Assembly (NCBI GenBank): GCA_965230015.1
Contig: CBDDKF010000011.1
Span: forward strand, 228,047-292,046
Direction of reading: 5' to 3'
From: JABSQH01 sp965230015
GTDB taxonomy: Bacteria > Actinomycetota > Acidimicrobiia > Acidimicrobiales > Ilumatobacteraceae
DNA length: 64,000 bases
Position numbers and translations under genes: made by a program. The notes below the pieces were generated by a model. The model was not told where the DNA came from, made no database searches, and was given only the letters and a program-made list of their open reading frames with translations. Below are positions 34,364-42,750 of this stretch, one piece after another. Position 1 is the first letter of the stretch; every line of letters begins with the position of its first letter.

Positions 34364-35107
34364 GTGGGTGCTGTGTCCCGCGGCGACGAGGTGGTCTACG
34401 ACAGGACCGCGGAGTTCTACGATGCCGCGAGCACCGACCGTGCCGCCGTACTTGCCGATCCCGTGCGCCGCTGGGCCTCGGCGGTACCGGCCGAGCTGCC
34501 GATCGTCGATCTCGGTGCCGGGACGGGACGCCTCACCGTGGTGGCGGCGAGGGCACGGTCGTCCGACGTCTACGTCGTCGAGCCGTCGCATCTGATGCGC
34601 GCCGTGCTGGCGAACCGCATCGCTGAGGACGACGATCTCATCCAGCGGGTGAGCATCGTGTCGTCCCCGGTACCCGATGCGTGGCGGGCTATCCCCGACG
34701 AGGTCGGCGGGGTGATGATGATGGCGGCGATCATGCATCTCCCGCCCGACGACCGGCGCACGCTGCTCGCCGACGTTGCCTCGCGGTTGTCGACCGAGGG
34801 GAGCGCACTCATCGAAGTGATGCAACCGTGGACCGCAGCAGCAATCCCGCGTCAACAGTTCGTGTCGGTCGCGTACGGCCGACACCGCGTCGAGGGGGAC
34901 ATGGAGGCAACGCCGTTCGACGACGACGGCTTGGACTGGACGATGACGTATCGGCGTGTCGACGCCGACGGCACCGTGCTCGACGAGGCCACGGGCTCGT
35001 CGCGTTGCTGGGTCGTGGGCCCGGAACAGTTCGCGTCCGAGGCGACGGCTGCGGAGCTGACCGTCGAGTGGCTGACCGACGAACTCGCTGTGCTCCGTCG
35101 ACGGTGA
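34364..35107 (+). CDS. Class I SAM-dependent methyltransferase
   Basis: A 247-residue protein. VYDRTAEFYDAAS opens the domain, IVDLGAGTGRLTVVAA is SAM motif I, VEPSHLMRAVL the acidic loop and IMHLPPDDRRTLLADVASRL a later helix. Substrate is unknown. GTG 34364 is preferred; TTG at 34334 is possible. Its stop overlaps the next gene's start as GTGA, so it heads a coupled trio with a lipoprotein and a TM protein. Confidence 0.82.
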   Translation: MGAVSRGDEVVYDRTAEFYDAASTDRAAVLADPVRRWASAVPAELPIVDLGAGTGRLTVVAARARSSDVYVVEPSHLMRAVLANRIAEDDDLIQRVSIVSSPVPDAWRAIPDEVGGVMMMAAIMHLPPDDRRTLLADVASRLSTEGSALIEVMQPWTAAAIPRQQFVSVAYGRHRVEGDMEATPFDDDGLDWTMTYRRVDADGTVLDEATGSSRCWVVGPEQFASEATAAELTVEWLTDELAVLRRR

Positions 35108-36111
35108 CGGCCGGCGTCATCCGAACAGTGCGCCGCAGTCGGCCTGGGCTCCGCACGCAGGCCACGGCGATCGTGATCTCGCTGGTCCTCCTCGGAGGGT
35201 GCAGTGGGGAGTCGGACGACAGCGCCGATGCACCGGCGGCGAGCGACCTGGTCGCCACCACCAGCGAGATGGTTGCAGTTGAGATAGCTCCAGTCGTGCC
35301 CGATCCGGCCGAGCTCAGGTTTCAAGATCGGCTCGGCGACGAGGTGGTTCCGTTCGTCAACGATCTCGAGCTTGCTGCTCCGGAGCTGATCGACCAGCGC
35401 ACGGCGGGCATACCGGGTGCGCCCCCGCCTGTCGATCAACGTCTCGCCGATGTGATCTGGATCCAGGACTCGAACGTGGTCGTCCGCGGCCTGGTCGGCG
35501 AGACAGGCGAGCCGTTCGAGAGCTCGTCAACCGGTGGTGACCCCGTCGACATCGGTGTTCCCGGGGCTCGATTCACCGACGAGCAGATGTCGGCGATCGT
35601 TTACCCGGTCGACGGTGGTACACGATTCATCGGCACCGACGATGGGTTCCGGTTCGGACGTCCGGATCCTGATGTCAGCACCGAGCAGTTGATCGAGCTG
35701 GCACGTACCGTCGGCACCACCGAACAGTGGGATGCGTCGTCACCAGGCAACGGTGTATGGCTGTTCGAGCGTTCCACTGAGGCTCTGGTCGGACGTACCA
35801 CGGTGGTCGAACAGGGGCCGTCGCGCCGGGTGCGGCTGACCCGTTTTGCTGAACCGGTCACGACCGAACAGTTCTTCGCGTACGTCGCGCAGCGTGCCGA
35901 GCCGGCGGGCGATGCGGCCGTCGGCGATACGGCCATGATCGCCAACGACGTGTTCAGCGGCGTCGAGCTCTATGCCGAGCTGATCTCGCCACACGATGTT
36001 CTCGAGGTCTCGTTCGTGGTGCCCTCGATCGAAGAGCTGGTCGACGTTGCCGCGGCAACGGAGCTCGGTCCAGCGCTCGACGGGACCGTCGACGCGCCGC
36101 CGCGCCCGTGA
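35104..36111 (+). CDS. Lipoprotein of unknown function
   Basis: A 335-residue predicted lipoprotein. A basic N-terminus, a hydrophobic stretch and lipobox VLLGGC are followed by a Ser/Asp linker and a soluble body with no family I recognise. GTG 35104 overlaps the methyltransferase stop and its own stop overlaps the following start, both as GTGA, so synthesis of the three proteins is likely linked. It is probably exposed outside the membrane. Confidence 0.75.
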   Translation: MTAGVIRTVRRSRPGLRTQATAIVISLVLLGGCSGESDDSADAPAASDLVATTSEMVAVEIAPVVPDPAELRFQDRLGDEVVPFVNDLELAAPELIDQRTAGIPGAPPPVDQRLADVIWIQDSNVVVRGLVGETGEPFESSSTGGDPVDIGVPGARFTDEQMSAIVYPVDGGTRFIGTDDGFRFGRPDPDVSTEQLIELARTVGTTEQWDASSPGNGVWLFERSTEALVGRTTVVEQGPSRRVRLTRFAEPVTTEQFFAYVAQRAEPAGDAAVGDTAMIANDVFSGVELYAELISPHDVLEVSFVVPSIEELVDVAAATELGPALDGTVDAPPRP

Positions 36112-36428
36112 ACGTGACGAACAGCGAGAGCACCGACGAGACCGCACCTACTGCGTTCTCTCGCTCGACTACGTTGAGCGCGGTGGATGATTGGGAGAAC
36201 GTGCGGATCAGCAAGGTCCAGTCGGTCCCCGATCAGGATCAGCGTTTGTTCCCTTCGCGCCATGGCGAGTCGTCGCGTCGTCGCTATCGAGTTGTCTGGA
36301 TCGCAGTGATCGTTGCGCTGCTCGTTGTTGCGTTCGCCGTGATGTTGAGCGTCGATCCTGGGGGACCTGAGTCGCCGTCGGGCCAGGGTGACTTCTCGAG
36401 CGTGACCGGGCACGCACAAGCGCGCTGA
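36108..36428 (+). CDS. Single-pass membrane protein, unknown function
   Basis: A 106-residue protein. A hydrophilic N-terminal region of about 60 residues precedes one helix (VVWIAVIVALLVVAFAVML) and a short Gly/Pro/Ser tail. Positive residues before the helix (RRRYR) suggest the N-terminus is cytoplasmic. It is the third member of the GTGA-coupled trio and is followed by two hairpins that may end the transcript. Confidence 0.7.
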   Translation: MNVTNSESTDETAPTAFSRSTTLSAVDDWENVRISKVQSVPDQDQRLFPSRHGESSRRRYRVVWIAVIVALLVVAFAVMLSVDPGGPESPSGQGDFSSVTGHAQAR

Positions 36429-36437
36429 ATCATCTCG

Positions 36438-36482
36438 GATTTCTTCAAGAAATCTCGCGAGGAGGCCCGATTTCGGGCCTCC
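36438..36482 (+). terminator. Two hairpins ahead of the DUF222 gene
   Basis: First is GATTTCTT-C-AAGAAATC (36438-36454), a perfect 8-bp inverted repeat with a one-base centre. Second is a 9-bp stem, GGAGGCCCG (36461-36469) with CGGGCCTCC (36474-36482), and an ATTT loop. No T-tract follows. Together they probably insulate the DUF222 gene from the upstream trio. Confidence 0.5.
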
Positions 36483-36501
36483 GGTGTGACACCCCCTGTT
36501 C

Positions 36502-37815
36502 ATGATGGGGGATGTGACGAACACCACCGTCATCGACGACACTGACATTGCGGCGACCGCAGCTGCGGCAGAGTCGGTTGCGGATGCGGGGGCGGCGTTG
36601 GTGTCGGCGATCGCCAAGCTCGCAGCGGTCGATGTGTCGGTGTTGCCTGACGTGGTGGCTGATGAGTGGGCCCGCCATGTGGAACGAGCACGGCGGATCA
36701 GCGAGGCAGCTGCGGTGGAGGTGGCCGCCGATGTCGACGCCCAGGCCCGGTTCCGAGAGGCCGATGGGGTGTTGTCAACTCATGCCTGGTTGCGGCACAC
36801 CCATCAGTTGTCGGGGGCGGAGGCGCATCGGCGGATGCAGGTGGCTCGGTTCTTGGATCGTGCGCCGCAGTGGCGAAAGGCGTTCGCTGATGGACTCGTG
36901 CCGATCGCCAGTGTCGAGGCGATGGCCCGCACTGCCGCCAACCCGCGTATTGCCGATGAGGCGTTGGACAGCGCGCTCGATGACTTGTTGGGTGACGCGT
37001 GCGGTCGCAGTTTCGATGAGTTCGCTGGCTACGTGAAGACCTGGGAGCGGTTGGCGGCCGACGACCACGGACGCGACCGCACCGCCGCTCTGGCGGAGCA
37101 GCGGCACGTCACGTTGCGGCCACGAATGGCTGGTGGCTGGAAACTGACCGGGCTGCTCGACGACCTCGCCGGCGCGGAGTTGGCTGAGGTGTTGGCCTAC
37201 TTCGCCGACGCCGAATGGCGCAACGATCAAGAGCTCGATCGTGACGACCCCCGCCGTCGCACCGCAGCCCAGCAGCACGCCGACGCCCTGGTGGCGATGG
37301 CGAATGCTGCGGCGGTTGCCGATCCTGGGGCTCGGCGGGCGAATCCGACAGTGGATGTGTTGATCGATCAGGCCTCGTTCGAAGCCGGCCTCACCGGCGA
37401 CCGAGTCCACCCCGCCGCCTATCGCGACGTGGTCGTCCGCACCCAGCGCGGTCACCGGTTGCATTCCGACGAGGCGATCAACGCCGCCCTCACCGGCCAC
37501 ATCCGCCGTGTCGTCTACGACGCCCAGGGTGTCGTCACCGATCTGGGGCGGCGGGCGCGGTTGTTCACCGGCGCCGCCCGCGAAGCGGTCATGCTGCTAG
37601 CCACCGAATGCGCATGGGCGGGTTGTGACCGGCCCGTGGCCTGGTGTGATGCCGACCACTCCGTCAGCTGGGCCGCCCACGGGGCCACCGTGCCGCGCAA
37701 TGGGGCGCCGTTGTGCCGGGCGCACAACCTGCAGAAAGAACGCGGCTTCCGTGTTCATCGCGACGCCGCCGGTCAGTGGCACACCCACCGCCCCGACGGC
37801 ACCGAAATCACGTAG
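36502..37815 (+). CDS. DUF222 domain protein with C-terminal HNH endonuclease
   Basis: A 437-residue protein of the actinobacterial 13E12-repeat type. An N-terminal DUF222 region (about 30-330) is Ala-rich and helical. A C-terminal HNH nuclease has CAWAGCDRPVAWCDADHSVSW and CRAHNLQKERGF, giving the Cys pairs, catalytic His and Asn. Such genes are often multi-copy and are suspected mobile or homing elements; the role is unproven. ATG-ATG start at 36502. It is flanked upstream by strong hairpins and has no co-directional partner. Confidence 0.9.
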   Translation: MMGDVTNTTVIDDTDIAATAAAAESVADAGAALVSAIAKLAAVDVSVLPDVVADEWARHVERARRISEAAAVEVAADVDAQARFREADGVLSTHAWLRHTHQLSGAEAHRRMQVARFLDRAPQWRKAFADGLVPIASVEAMARTAANPRIADEALDSALDDLLGDACGRSFDEFAGYVKTWERLAADDHGRDRTAALAEQRHVTLRPRMAGGWKLTGLLDDLAGAELAEVLAYFADAEWRNDQELDRDDPRRRTAAQQHADALVAMANAAAVADPGARRANPTVDVLIDQASFEAGLTGDRVHPAAYRDVVVRTQRGHRLHSDEAINAALTGHIRRVVYDAQGVVTDLGRRARLFTGAAREAVMLLATECAWAGCDRPVAWCDADHSVSWAAHGATVPRNGAPLCRAHNLQKERGFRVHRDAAGQWHTHRPDGTEIT

Positions 37816-37830
37816 CTGGCGACGCCACGC

Positions 37831-38211
37831 TCAGTCGTAGGCGTGGAACACCTTGCTGACGATCTTCCATTCGCCATGCACCTTCAGCAGATGGAAGTAG
37901 TCGGTGTAGTTGCCGCCTGCCAGGCCGTCGGTATCGACCCGCGCACTTGCGGCCGTGCCGACGACGTCGATGTAGACCATCGCGCTCTGCGCATCGGGCG
38001 ATGCGGGAAGCGCGTTGTCGACGGGGTCGAACAGTGCGACGTCGGCGGGGCCGCCAGCGATCGCTCCGTCGGGGCCGACGCTGTACACGGTGGCCCGCTC
38101 GTCGAATGACGGGCGCATGATCGAGCTGTCGGTGCCGGTGGCGCCGTCGACGTAGCGCTGCAGCGCCTCGACGATGGCCTGGTGTTCGACGGCCAGGGTT
38201 GGTTGGGGCAT
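37831..38211 (-). CDS. SnoaL/lumazine-binding-like NTF2-fold protein
   Basis: A 126-residue protein. It begins VEHQAIVEALQRYVDGA and ends TDYFHLLKVHGEWKIVSKVFHAY, the pattern of the putative lumazine-binding subgroup of the NTF2 fold. It may bind a small ligand or act as an isomerase; no catalytic residues can be assigned. It follows the acyl-CoA ligase on the same strand after 52 bases, so cotranscription is likely. Confidence 0.8.
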   Translation of the reverse strand: MPQPTLAVEHQAIVEALQRYVDGATGTDSSIMRPSFDERATVYSVGPDGAIAGGPADVALFDPVDNALPASPDAQSAMVYIDVVGTAASARVDTDGLAGGNYTDYFHLLKVHGEWKIVSKVFHAYD

Positions 38212-38263
38212 GCGCTTCTCCTCTGTCGGTGGGGTGCCGTGTGGGGATGTGTTGGTGCGGCGT

Positions 38264-39796
38264 TCAGTCGACGCGGGCGTCGAAGCGATCGCGCAGCTCG
38301 CGCTTCAAGATCTTGCCGCTGGGGTTGCGCGGCAGTTCGTCGACGAACTCGACCGCCTTCACGGTCTTGAACGGGGCGAGCTTGCCGCGGGTGAACTCGA
38401 TCACGTCGTCGGCGGTCAGGCTCGGATCACTGGCAACGACCACTGCGAGCGGCGACTCGCCCCACTTCTCCGATGGGATGCCGATGATGCCCGCGTCGGC
38501 GATCTTGTCGTGGCCGAGCAGCACGTTCTCGATCTCGGCGGGATACACGTTCTCGCCGCCCGAGATCAGCATGTCTTTGATGCGGTCGACGATGGTGACG
38601 AATCCGTCGCCGTCCATCGTGGCCACGTCGCCTGTGCGCAGCCAGCCGTCGACGATCGTCTCGGCGGTGGCGTCGGGGCGATTCCAGTACCCCTGCATCA
38701 CGTGTTCGCCGCGAATGATCACCTCGCCCGACTCGCCGGATGCACAGTCGTTGCCGTTGCCGTCGACCACGCGCACATCGGTGAAGTAGAAGGCCTTGCC
38801 GGTCGACCCGATGTGTTGCGCCGCGTCGTGCGACGAAATCACGCAGGCCGGTCCACACGACTCGGTCAGCCCGTACACCTGCTGGATCTCGATGCCGAGC
38901 GCGTTGTAGGCCTCGATCAACGACACCGGCACGGGCGCGGCGCCGCTCATGCACCACCGCAAGCCGCTGGCGTCGTGTTGGGCGGCGTCGTGCACGGCCA
39001 GCATGAACTGCAACATCGCCGGGACCATCAAGGTGATCGACACCTGCTCGGAACCGATCAGCTCCCACGCCTGCGTTGGATCGAAGGCGCGGAGCAGCAC
39101 CACCGTTGTTGCGTTGTACACGCACCCGAGGACGGGGACCAGCGCACCCACGTGGAACAGCGGCAGTGCGTTGAGGAAGATGTCGCCCTTGCGGAAGTCG
39201 GTGGTGGAGGCAATCGTCAGGTTGGCCCAGAACACCGTGTGGTGCGAGTGCATCACACCTTTGGGCAGTCCGGTCGTGCCCGAGGTGTACATGATGAACA
39301 GCAGGTCGTCGCCAGACGCAGTGATCTGGGGCTCGGTGTCGCTCGCCGCAGCGATCCACTCGTCGTAGTCGACCACGCCATCGGCTGGCGTTCCGCCGTG
39401 TTGGACCCACGTGGTGATCGGCGTGTTCCCGCGCGAGCGAAGCTCGGCAACGACCTCGGCAAACTCGGCGCCGTAGATCAAGACGGTCGTGCCGGCGTCG
39501 CCGACGATGAACTCGAGCTCGTCGGCAACGAGGCGCCAGTTGAGAGGGACGTTGACGGCACCCACCTTGGCGGCGGCAAAGAACGACTCGATGAACTCGG
39601 CGCCATTCATCAACAAGAGCCCGACGCGATCGCCTGGCGTGATCCCGCCGGCCGTGAGCGCGTTGGCCACGCGGTTCGATCGCTGATTCAGCTCGTCGAA
39701 GGTGAGGCGTCGGCCGTTCGCCGGCTCGACGATGGCGGTCTGGCTCGGCTCGCGATACGCCCGACGAGTCAACAGTGCTCCGATGTTGTCGCTCAT
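38264..39796 (-). CDS. Acyl-CoA synthetase / AMP-dependent ligase
   Basis: A 510-residue ANL-family enzyme that adenylates a carboxylic acid and transfers it to CoA. YTSGTTGLPKGV is the AMP-binding loop (about residue 175), QVYGLTESCGP lies near 315, GWLRTGDVATMDGDGF carries the ATP-binding Asp, and PRNPSGKILKRELR carries the catalytic Lys. Length and order fit fatty-acid CoA ligases; chain preference cannot be read. It diverges from an HIBADH-like dehydrogenase across a 105-base region with two inverted repeats. Confidence 0.92.
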   Translation of the reverse strand: MSDNIGALLTRRAYREPSQTAIVEPANGRRLTFDELNQRSNRVANALTAGGITPGDRVGLLLMNGAEFIESFFAAAKVGAVNVPLNWRLVADELEFIVGDAGTTVLIYGAEFAEVVAELRSRGNTPITTWVQHGGTPADGVVDYDEWIAAASDTEPQITASGDDLLFIMYTSGTTGLPKGVMHSHHTVFWANLTIASTTDFRKGDIFLNALPLFHVGALVPVLGCVYNATTVVLLRAFDPTQAWELIGSEQVSITLMVPAMLQFMLAVHDAAQHDASGLRWCMSGAAPVPVSLIEAYNALGIEIQQVYGLTESCGPACVISSHDAAQHIGSTGKAFYFTDVRVVDGNGNDCASGESGEVIIRGEHVMQGYWNRPDATAETIVDGWLRTGDVATMDGDGFVTIVDRIKDMLISGGENVYPAEIENVLLGHDKIADAGIIGIPSEKWGESPLAVVVASDPSLTADDVIEFTRGKLAPFKTVKAVEFVDELPRNPSGKILKRELRDRFDARVD

Positions 39797-39812
39797 GAGC
39801 GGAGCGTAACAC

Positions 39813-39838
39813 TTTTACATCATCATTGTCATGTAAAA
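39813..39838. promoter_or_regulatory. TTTTACAT inverted repeat upstream of acyl-CoA ligase
   Basis: TTTTACAT (39813-39820) and ATGTAAAA (39831-39838) form a perfect 8-bp inverted repeat with a 10-base spacer, in an AT-rich patch 17 bases upstream of the ligase start. Size and place suit a dimeric repressor of the TetR/FadR kind, but no regulator gene is adjacent. Confidence 0.6.
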
Positions 39839-39865
39839 ACGTCTAGACAGATAAACAAGACCAAT

Positions 39866-39895
39866 CGTCTTGCAAGACGCAGAGTCCTGTATATT
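39866..39895 (+). promoter_or_regulatory. Palindrome and -10 element of leaderless dehydrogenase gene
   Basis: CGTCTTGCAAGACG (39866-39879) is a perfect 14-bp palindrome. TATATT (39890-39895) is a good -10, and the GTG start lies seven bases after it, so the transcript is probably leaderless. No consensus -35 is seen at the right spacing; the palindrome occupies that place, hinting at a bound regulator. Confidence 0.5.
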
Positions 39896-39901
39896 GCGGA
39901 G

Positions 39902-40771
39902 GTGAGCAACGTGACGGTCCTCGGTCTTGGTGCAATGGGCGAACGAGTCGCCGGTCGGTTGTCGTCGGCTGGTCACGACGTGGTGGTGTGGAATCGCTCG
40001 ACCGACGTCGCCGCCCGCGTCGCCCGCGACATCGGTGCGGTTGCAGCAGCGTCGCCGGGCGCCGCCGTTGCCGTCGCCGACGTGGTGGTGTGCATGGTGG
40101 CCGACGACGACGCCAGCCGCGACGTGTGGCTTGGCGTGGATGGTGCGCTGGAAGCGGTCGCCAACGGGGCGGTCGCCGTCGAGGCGTCGACGGTGTCTGC
40201 CCAGTGGTCTCAGCAGCTCGCCGAGCATGCGACGACCTCGAAGGTCGATCTGGTGACGGCGCCGGTCGTGGGGTCTCGACCGCAGGCCGAAGCCGGAGCG
40301 CTGTTCAGCTTGGTCGGCGGCGATCCCGAGGTCGTGCGGCGCGTCGATCCCGTCCTCACGGCCTACTCCGGCGCAGTTCGTCACGTTGGTCGGCCGGAAG
40401 ATGCGGCGGTGATGAAGCTGGCGATCAACGCGGTGTTCGGTGTGCAGGTCGCCGCGTATGCCGAGGCCGTCGGGATGGCGACCCGTGCCGGGATCGACGA
40501 ATCAACCGCCATCGACGTGCTTGCCGGCTTGCCGATCACGGGCCCCGGCTTGCAACGCGCGCTCGGCTTGTTCGCCACTCGCGACTTTGCGCCCAACTTC
40601 CCGATCCACCTCGTGGCGAAGGACTTCGGCTACGTCGAGCAGCTGTCGGAGGGCGCGTCGACAGCAGTTCTCGGCGCCGCCGCCAGAGTGTTTCGTGAAG
40701 CCGCGAACACTGACGACGCCGACCTCGACATCACCGGCATCGCTCGCCCGCTGCTGCCCCAACAGCCCTAG
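39902..40771 (+). CDS. NAD(P)-dependent beta-hydroxyacid dehydrogenase (HIBADH/imine-reductase family)
   Basis: A 289-residue protein. VTVLGLGAMGERVAGRL is the cofactor motif, DLVTAPVVGSRPQAEAG fits the substrate-binding loop, and KLAINAVFGVQVAAYAEAVGMATRAG includes the usual catalytic Lys position. The family oxidises 3-hydroxyisobutyrate or reduces related keto or imine groups. GTG 39902 is chosen; the long open frame upstream is antisense shadow. Its TAG stop interlocks with that of the convergent hydrolase (CTAG). Confidence 0.87.
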   Translation: MSNVTVLGLGAMGERVAGRLSSAGHDVVVWNRSTDVAARVARDIGAVAAASPGAAVAVADVVVCMVADDDASRDVWLGVDGALEAVANGAVAVEASTVSAQWSQQLAEHATTSKVDLVTAPVVGSRPQAEAGALFSLVGGDPEVVRRVDPVLTAYSGAVRHVGRPEDAAVMKLAINAVFGVQVAAYAEAVGMATRAGIDESTAIDVLAGLPITGPGLQRALGLFATRDFAPNFPIHLVAKDFGYVEQLSEGASTAVLGAAARVFREAANTDDADLDITGIARPLLPQQP

Positions 40772-41721
40772 GCCGCGGCGTGGCGCGCCAGCCAATCGAG
40801 GAGCGCATCGTTCGTCTCCTCCGCTCGCTCCTGCTGGATGTGGTGACCGCTGTGGAGCGTGACCACCTCCACGTTCGGTACGAAGTCGGCCAGGATCGGT
40901 GAGGGCGGGACCGGGTCACGATCGCCGTAGATCATCAGCGCCGGCTGGCGCACGATGGACTCTGCATCGGCGAGCAGGTGCCAGTTGCGGTCCATGTTGC
41001 GGTACCAGTTGATGCTGCTGGCGAAGCCCGTCGACTCGAACGCCTCGACATACACCGCAAGCTCGGCGTCGCTCATCAACGGTGCACCGAGCGGCGTGTC
41101 GGCCAGCGCAAGGTTGATCATCGCCATCCCGGGGTCCGGGTCACCGAGCGGCACATCGGTGCGGAACATGTTGCCGAGGAACTGCGCGGTGTGCTCGTCG
41201 AGCACCGCGTCGGCGACACCAGGCTGCCGATTGAAGTGGACCATGTAGTAGTCGGCGCCGAACGCCGTCTCCATGAACTCGATCCATGGCTGCTCGCCAC
41301 GTGGCATGTAGGGCACGCTGATCGCCGCAACGTTGCGCACCCGGTTGGGATGCAGCGTGGCCAGGCTCCACACGACGAATGCACCCCAGTCGTGGCCGAC
41401 GAACGTGGCGTCGTCGTATCCGTAGTGGTCGAGCAGCGCGACCAGGTCGCCGGTCAGTTGGTCGATGTCGTACGCGGTGACCTCGCTCGGTCGAGACGAG
41501 TTGCCATAGCCACGCTGGTTCGGGACGATCACGTGATACCCGGCGCCGACCAGGGCCGGGATCTGACGGCGCCACGAGAAGGCGAGCTCCGGCCACCCGT
41601 GGCACAGCACTACGGGTGGTCCGCCGTGCTCCCGGCCAGCTTCGAACACTTCGAGTTCGATCCCGTTGACGTCGATGAGGGTCGGTTGGGGGAAGTCGCT
41701 GAGGGCGTTCGTTGTACTCAT
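40768..41721 (-). CDS. Alpha/beta hydrolase, epoxide-hydrolase-like
   Basis: A 317-residue protein. HGWPE is the oxyanion motif, GHDWGAF near residue 110 carries the nucleophile Asp typical of epoxide hydrolases and haloalkane dehalogenases, and HSGHHIQQE carries the catalytic His. The epoxide-opening substrate is unknown. ATG 41721 is chosen (MSTTNALSDF). It diverges from a WYL regulator with an inverted repeat between them, so it is the likely target. Confidence 0.87.
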   Translation of the reverse strand: MSTTNALSDFPQPTLIDVNGIELEVFEAGREHGGPPVVLCHGWPELAFSWRRQIPALVGAGYHVIVPNQRGYGNSSRPSEVTAYDIDQLTGDLVALLDHYGYDDATFVGHDWGAFVVWSLATLHPNRVRNVAAISVPYMPRGEQPWIEFMETAFGADYYMVHFNRQPGVADAVLDEHTAQFLGNMFRTDVPLGDPDPGMAMINLALADTPLGAPLMSDAELAVYVEAFESTGFASSINWYRNMDRNWHLLADAESIVRQPALMIYGDRDPVPPSPILADFVPNVEVVTLHSGHHIQQERAEETNDALLDWLARHAAA

Positions 41722-41737
41722 GGGCGCATGGTGCGCA

Positions 41738-41768
41738 CGTAAACAGGCCACCGTCTGACCGGTTTACG
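41738..41768. promoter_or_regulatory. CGTAAAC inverted repeat between hydrolase and WYL regulator
   Basis: CGTAAAC (41738-41744) and GTTTACG (41762-41768) form a perfect 7-bp inverted repeat with a 17-base spacer in the 62-base divergent gap. It is a candidate operator for the WYL regulator. Confidence 0.55.
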
Positions 41769-41783
41769 CGCGATGATGCCGAT

Positions 41784-42734
41784 GTGCGTACCGATCGGTT
41801 GGTGGCAACGCTGTTGTTGCTCCAACAACGCGAGCAGGTGACCGCTGCCGAGGTCGCTCGTGAGCTCGAGGTCTCCGAACGCACCGCCCGCCGAGACCTC
41901 GACGCGTTGGCGCTGGCCGGCGTCCCGGTGTACTCCATCCAGGGTCGCGGAGGCGGGTGGCGTCTGGTCGGTGGGGCGCGCACCGATCTGTCCGGATTGA
42001 CGGCCCGCGAAGCTCGAGCGCTGTTCATCACCGCAGGCCCGGCGTCGACGGTGACACCCGAGGTCAAAGCTGCCCTGCGCAAGCTGGTGCAGGCCCTCCC
42101 CGAACCGTTCCGCGCCGAAGCCGAGGCAGCGGCGACGTCGCTCGTCGTCGATCCCCAACGCTGGGAAACCGCACGGCTCGCCCGTCGTCCACCACCCCAA
42201 CTCCTCGGCGAGATCCACGACGCAGTCATCCGCGGAGTCCAGATCAGGTTGGGGTACGTCGACCGCGCGGGCGTGGTGTCAAACCGTGTGGTCCATCCGC
42301 TGGGCGTCGTGGCCAAGGGCTCGACGTGGTACCTCCTCGGTCAGACCGACGGGGGCCAACGGACATTCCGCATCGATCGGGTCTCATCGGTGGACCTCAC
42401 CGACGATCCCGTGCGCAAACCAGACGACTTCGACCTCGCGGCGGTGTGGCGTGAGACGGCCGACGAGATCGAGCGGAAGCGAACGCCCTTGAGGGTCGAG
42501 GGCCGGTGCACGCCTGAGGGTCTTGCCACCCTCGGCATGCTGTTCGGCGCGCGGCTCGAAGTTGGTGGTCCGACCTCGACCGGCGACATCGAGATCGCGA
42601 TCCGCGGCTTCGACGAACCCACGATGGCCAACGAACTCGCCGGGCTCGTCAGCGTGCTGGAGGTCACCAGCCCCGACGGTGTTCGCGAGTGTCTTGCGTC
42701 GGTCGGGCGTGCGCTCGTCGACCGATATCGGTGA
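41784..42734 (+). CDS. HTH-WYL transcriptional regulator
   Basis: A 316-residue protein. The N-terminal winged helix-turn-helix reads RTDRLVATLLLLQQREQVTAAEVARELEVSERTARRDL. A central WYL domain has GVVAKGSTWYLLGQ with the WYL triplet, and a C-terminal WCX extension follows. WYL domains sense nucleotides or other ligands; these proteins usually control a divergent neighbour. It starts at GTG 41784. Confidence 0.9.
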   Translation: MRTDRLVATLLLLQQREQVTAAEVARELEVSERTARRDLDALALAGVPVYSIQGRGGGWRLVGGARTDLSGLTAREARALFITAGPASTVTPEVKAALRKLVQALPEPFRAEAEAAATSLVVDPQRWETARLARRPPPQLLGEIHDAVIRGVQIRLGYVDRAGVVSNRVVHPLGVVAKGSTWYLLGQTDGGQRTFRIDRVSSVDLTDDPVRKPDDFDLAAVWRETADEIERKRTPLRVEGRCTPEGLATLGMLFGARLEVGGPTSTGDIEIAIRGFDEPTMANELAGLVSVLEVTSPDGVRECLASVGRALVDRYR

Positions 42735-42750
42735 GCCGGTTCGTGACGGT

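Noticed and set aside
32942..34885. 647-codon minus-strand open frame opposite the DHA2 transporter and methyltransferase
   Set aside because: His/Arg/Gln-rich low-complexity translation antisense to two recognisable genes.
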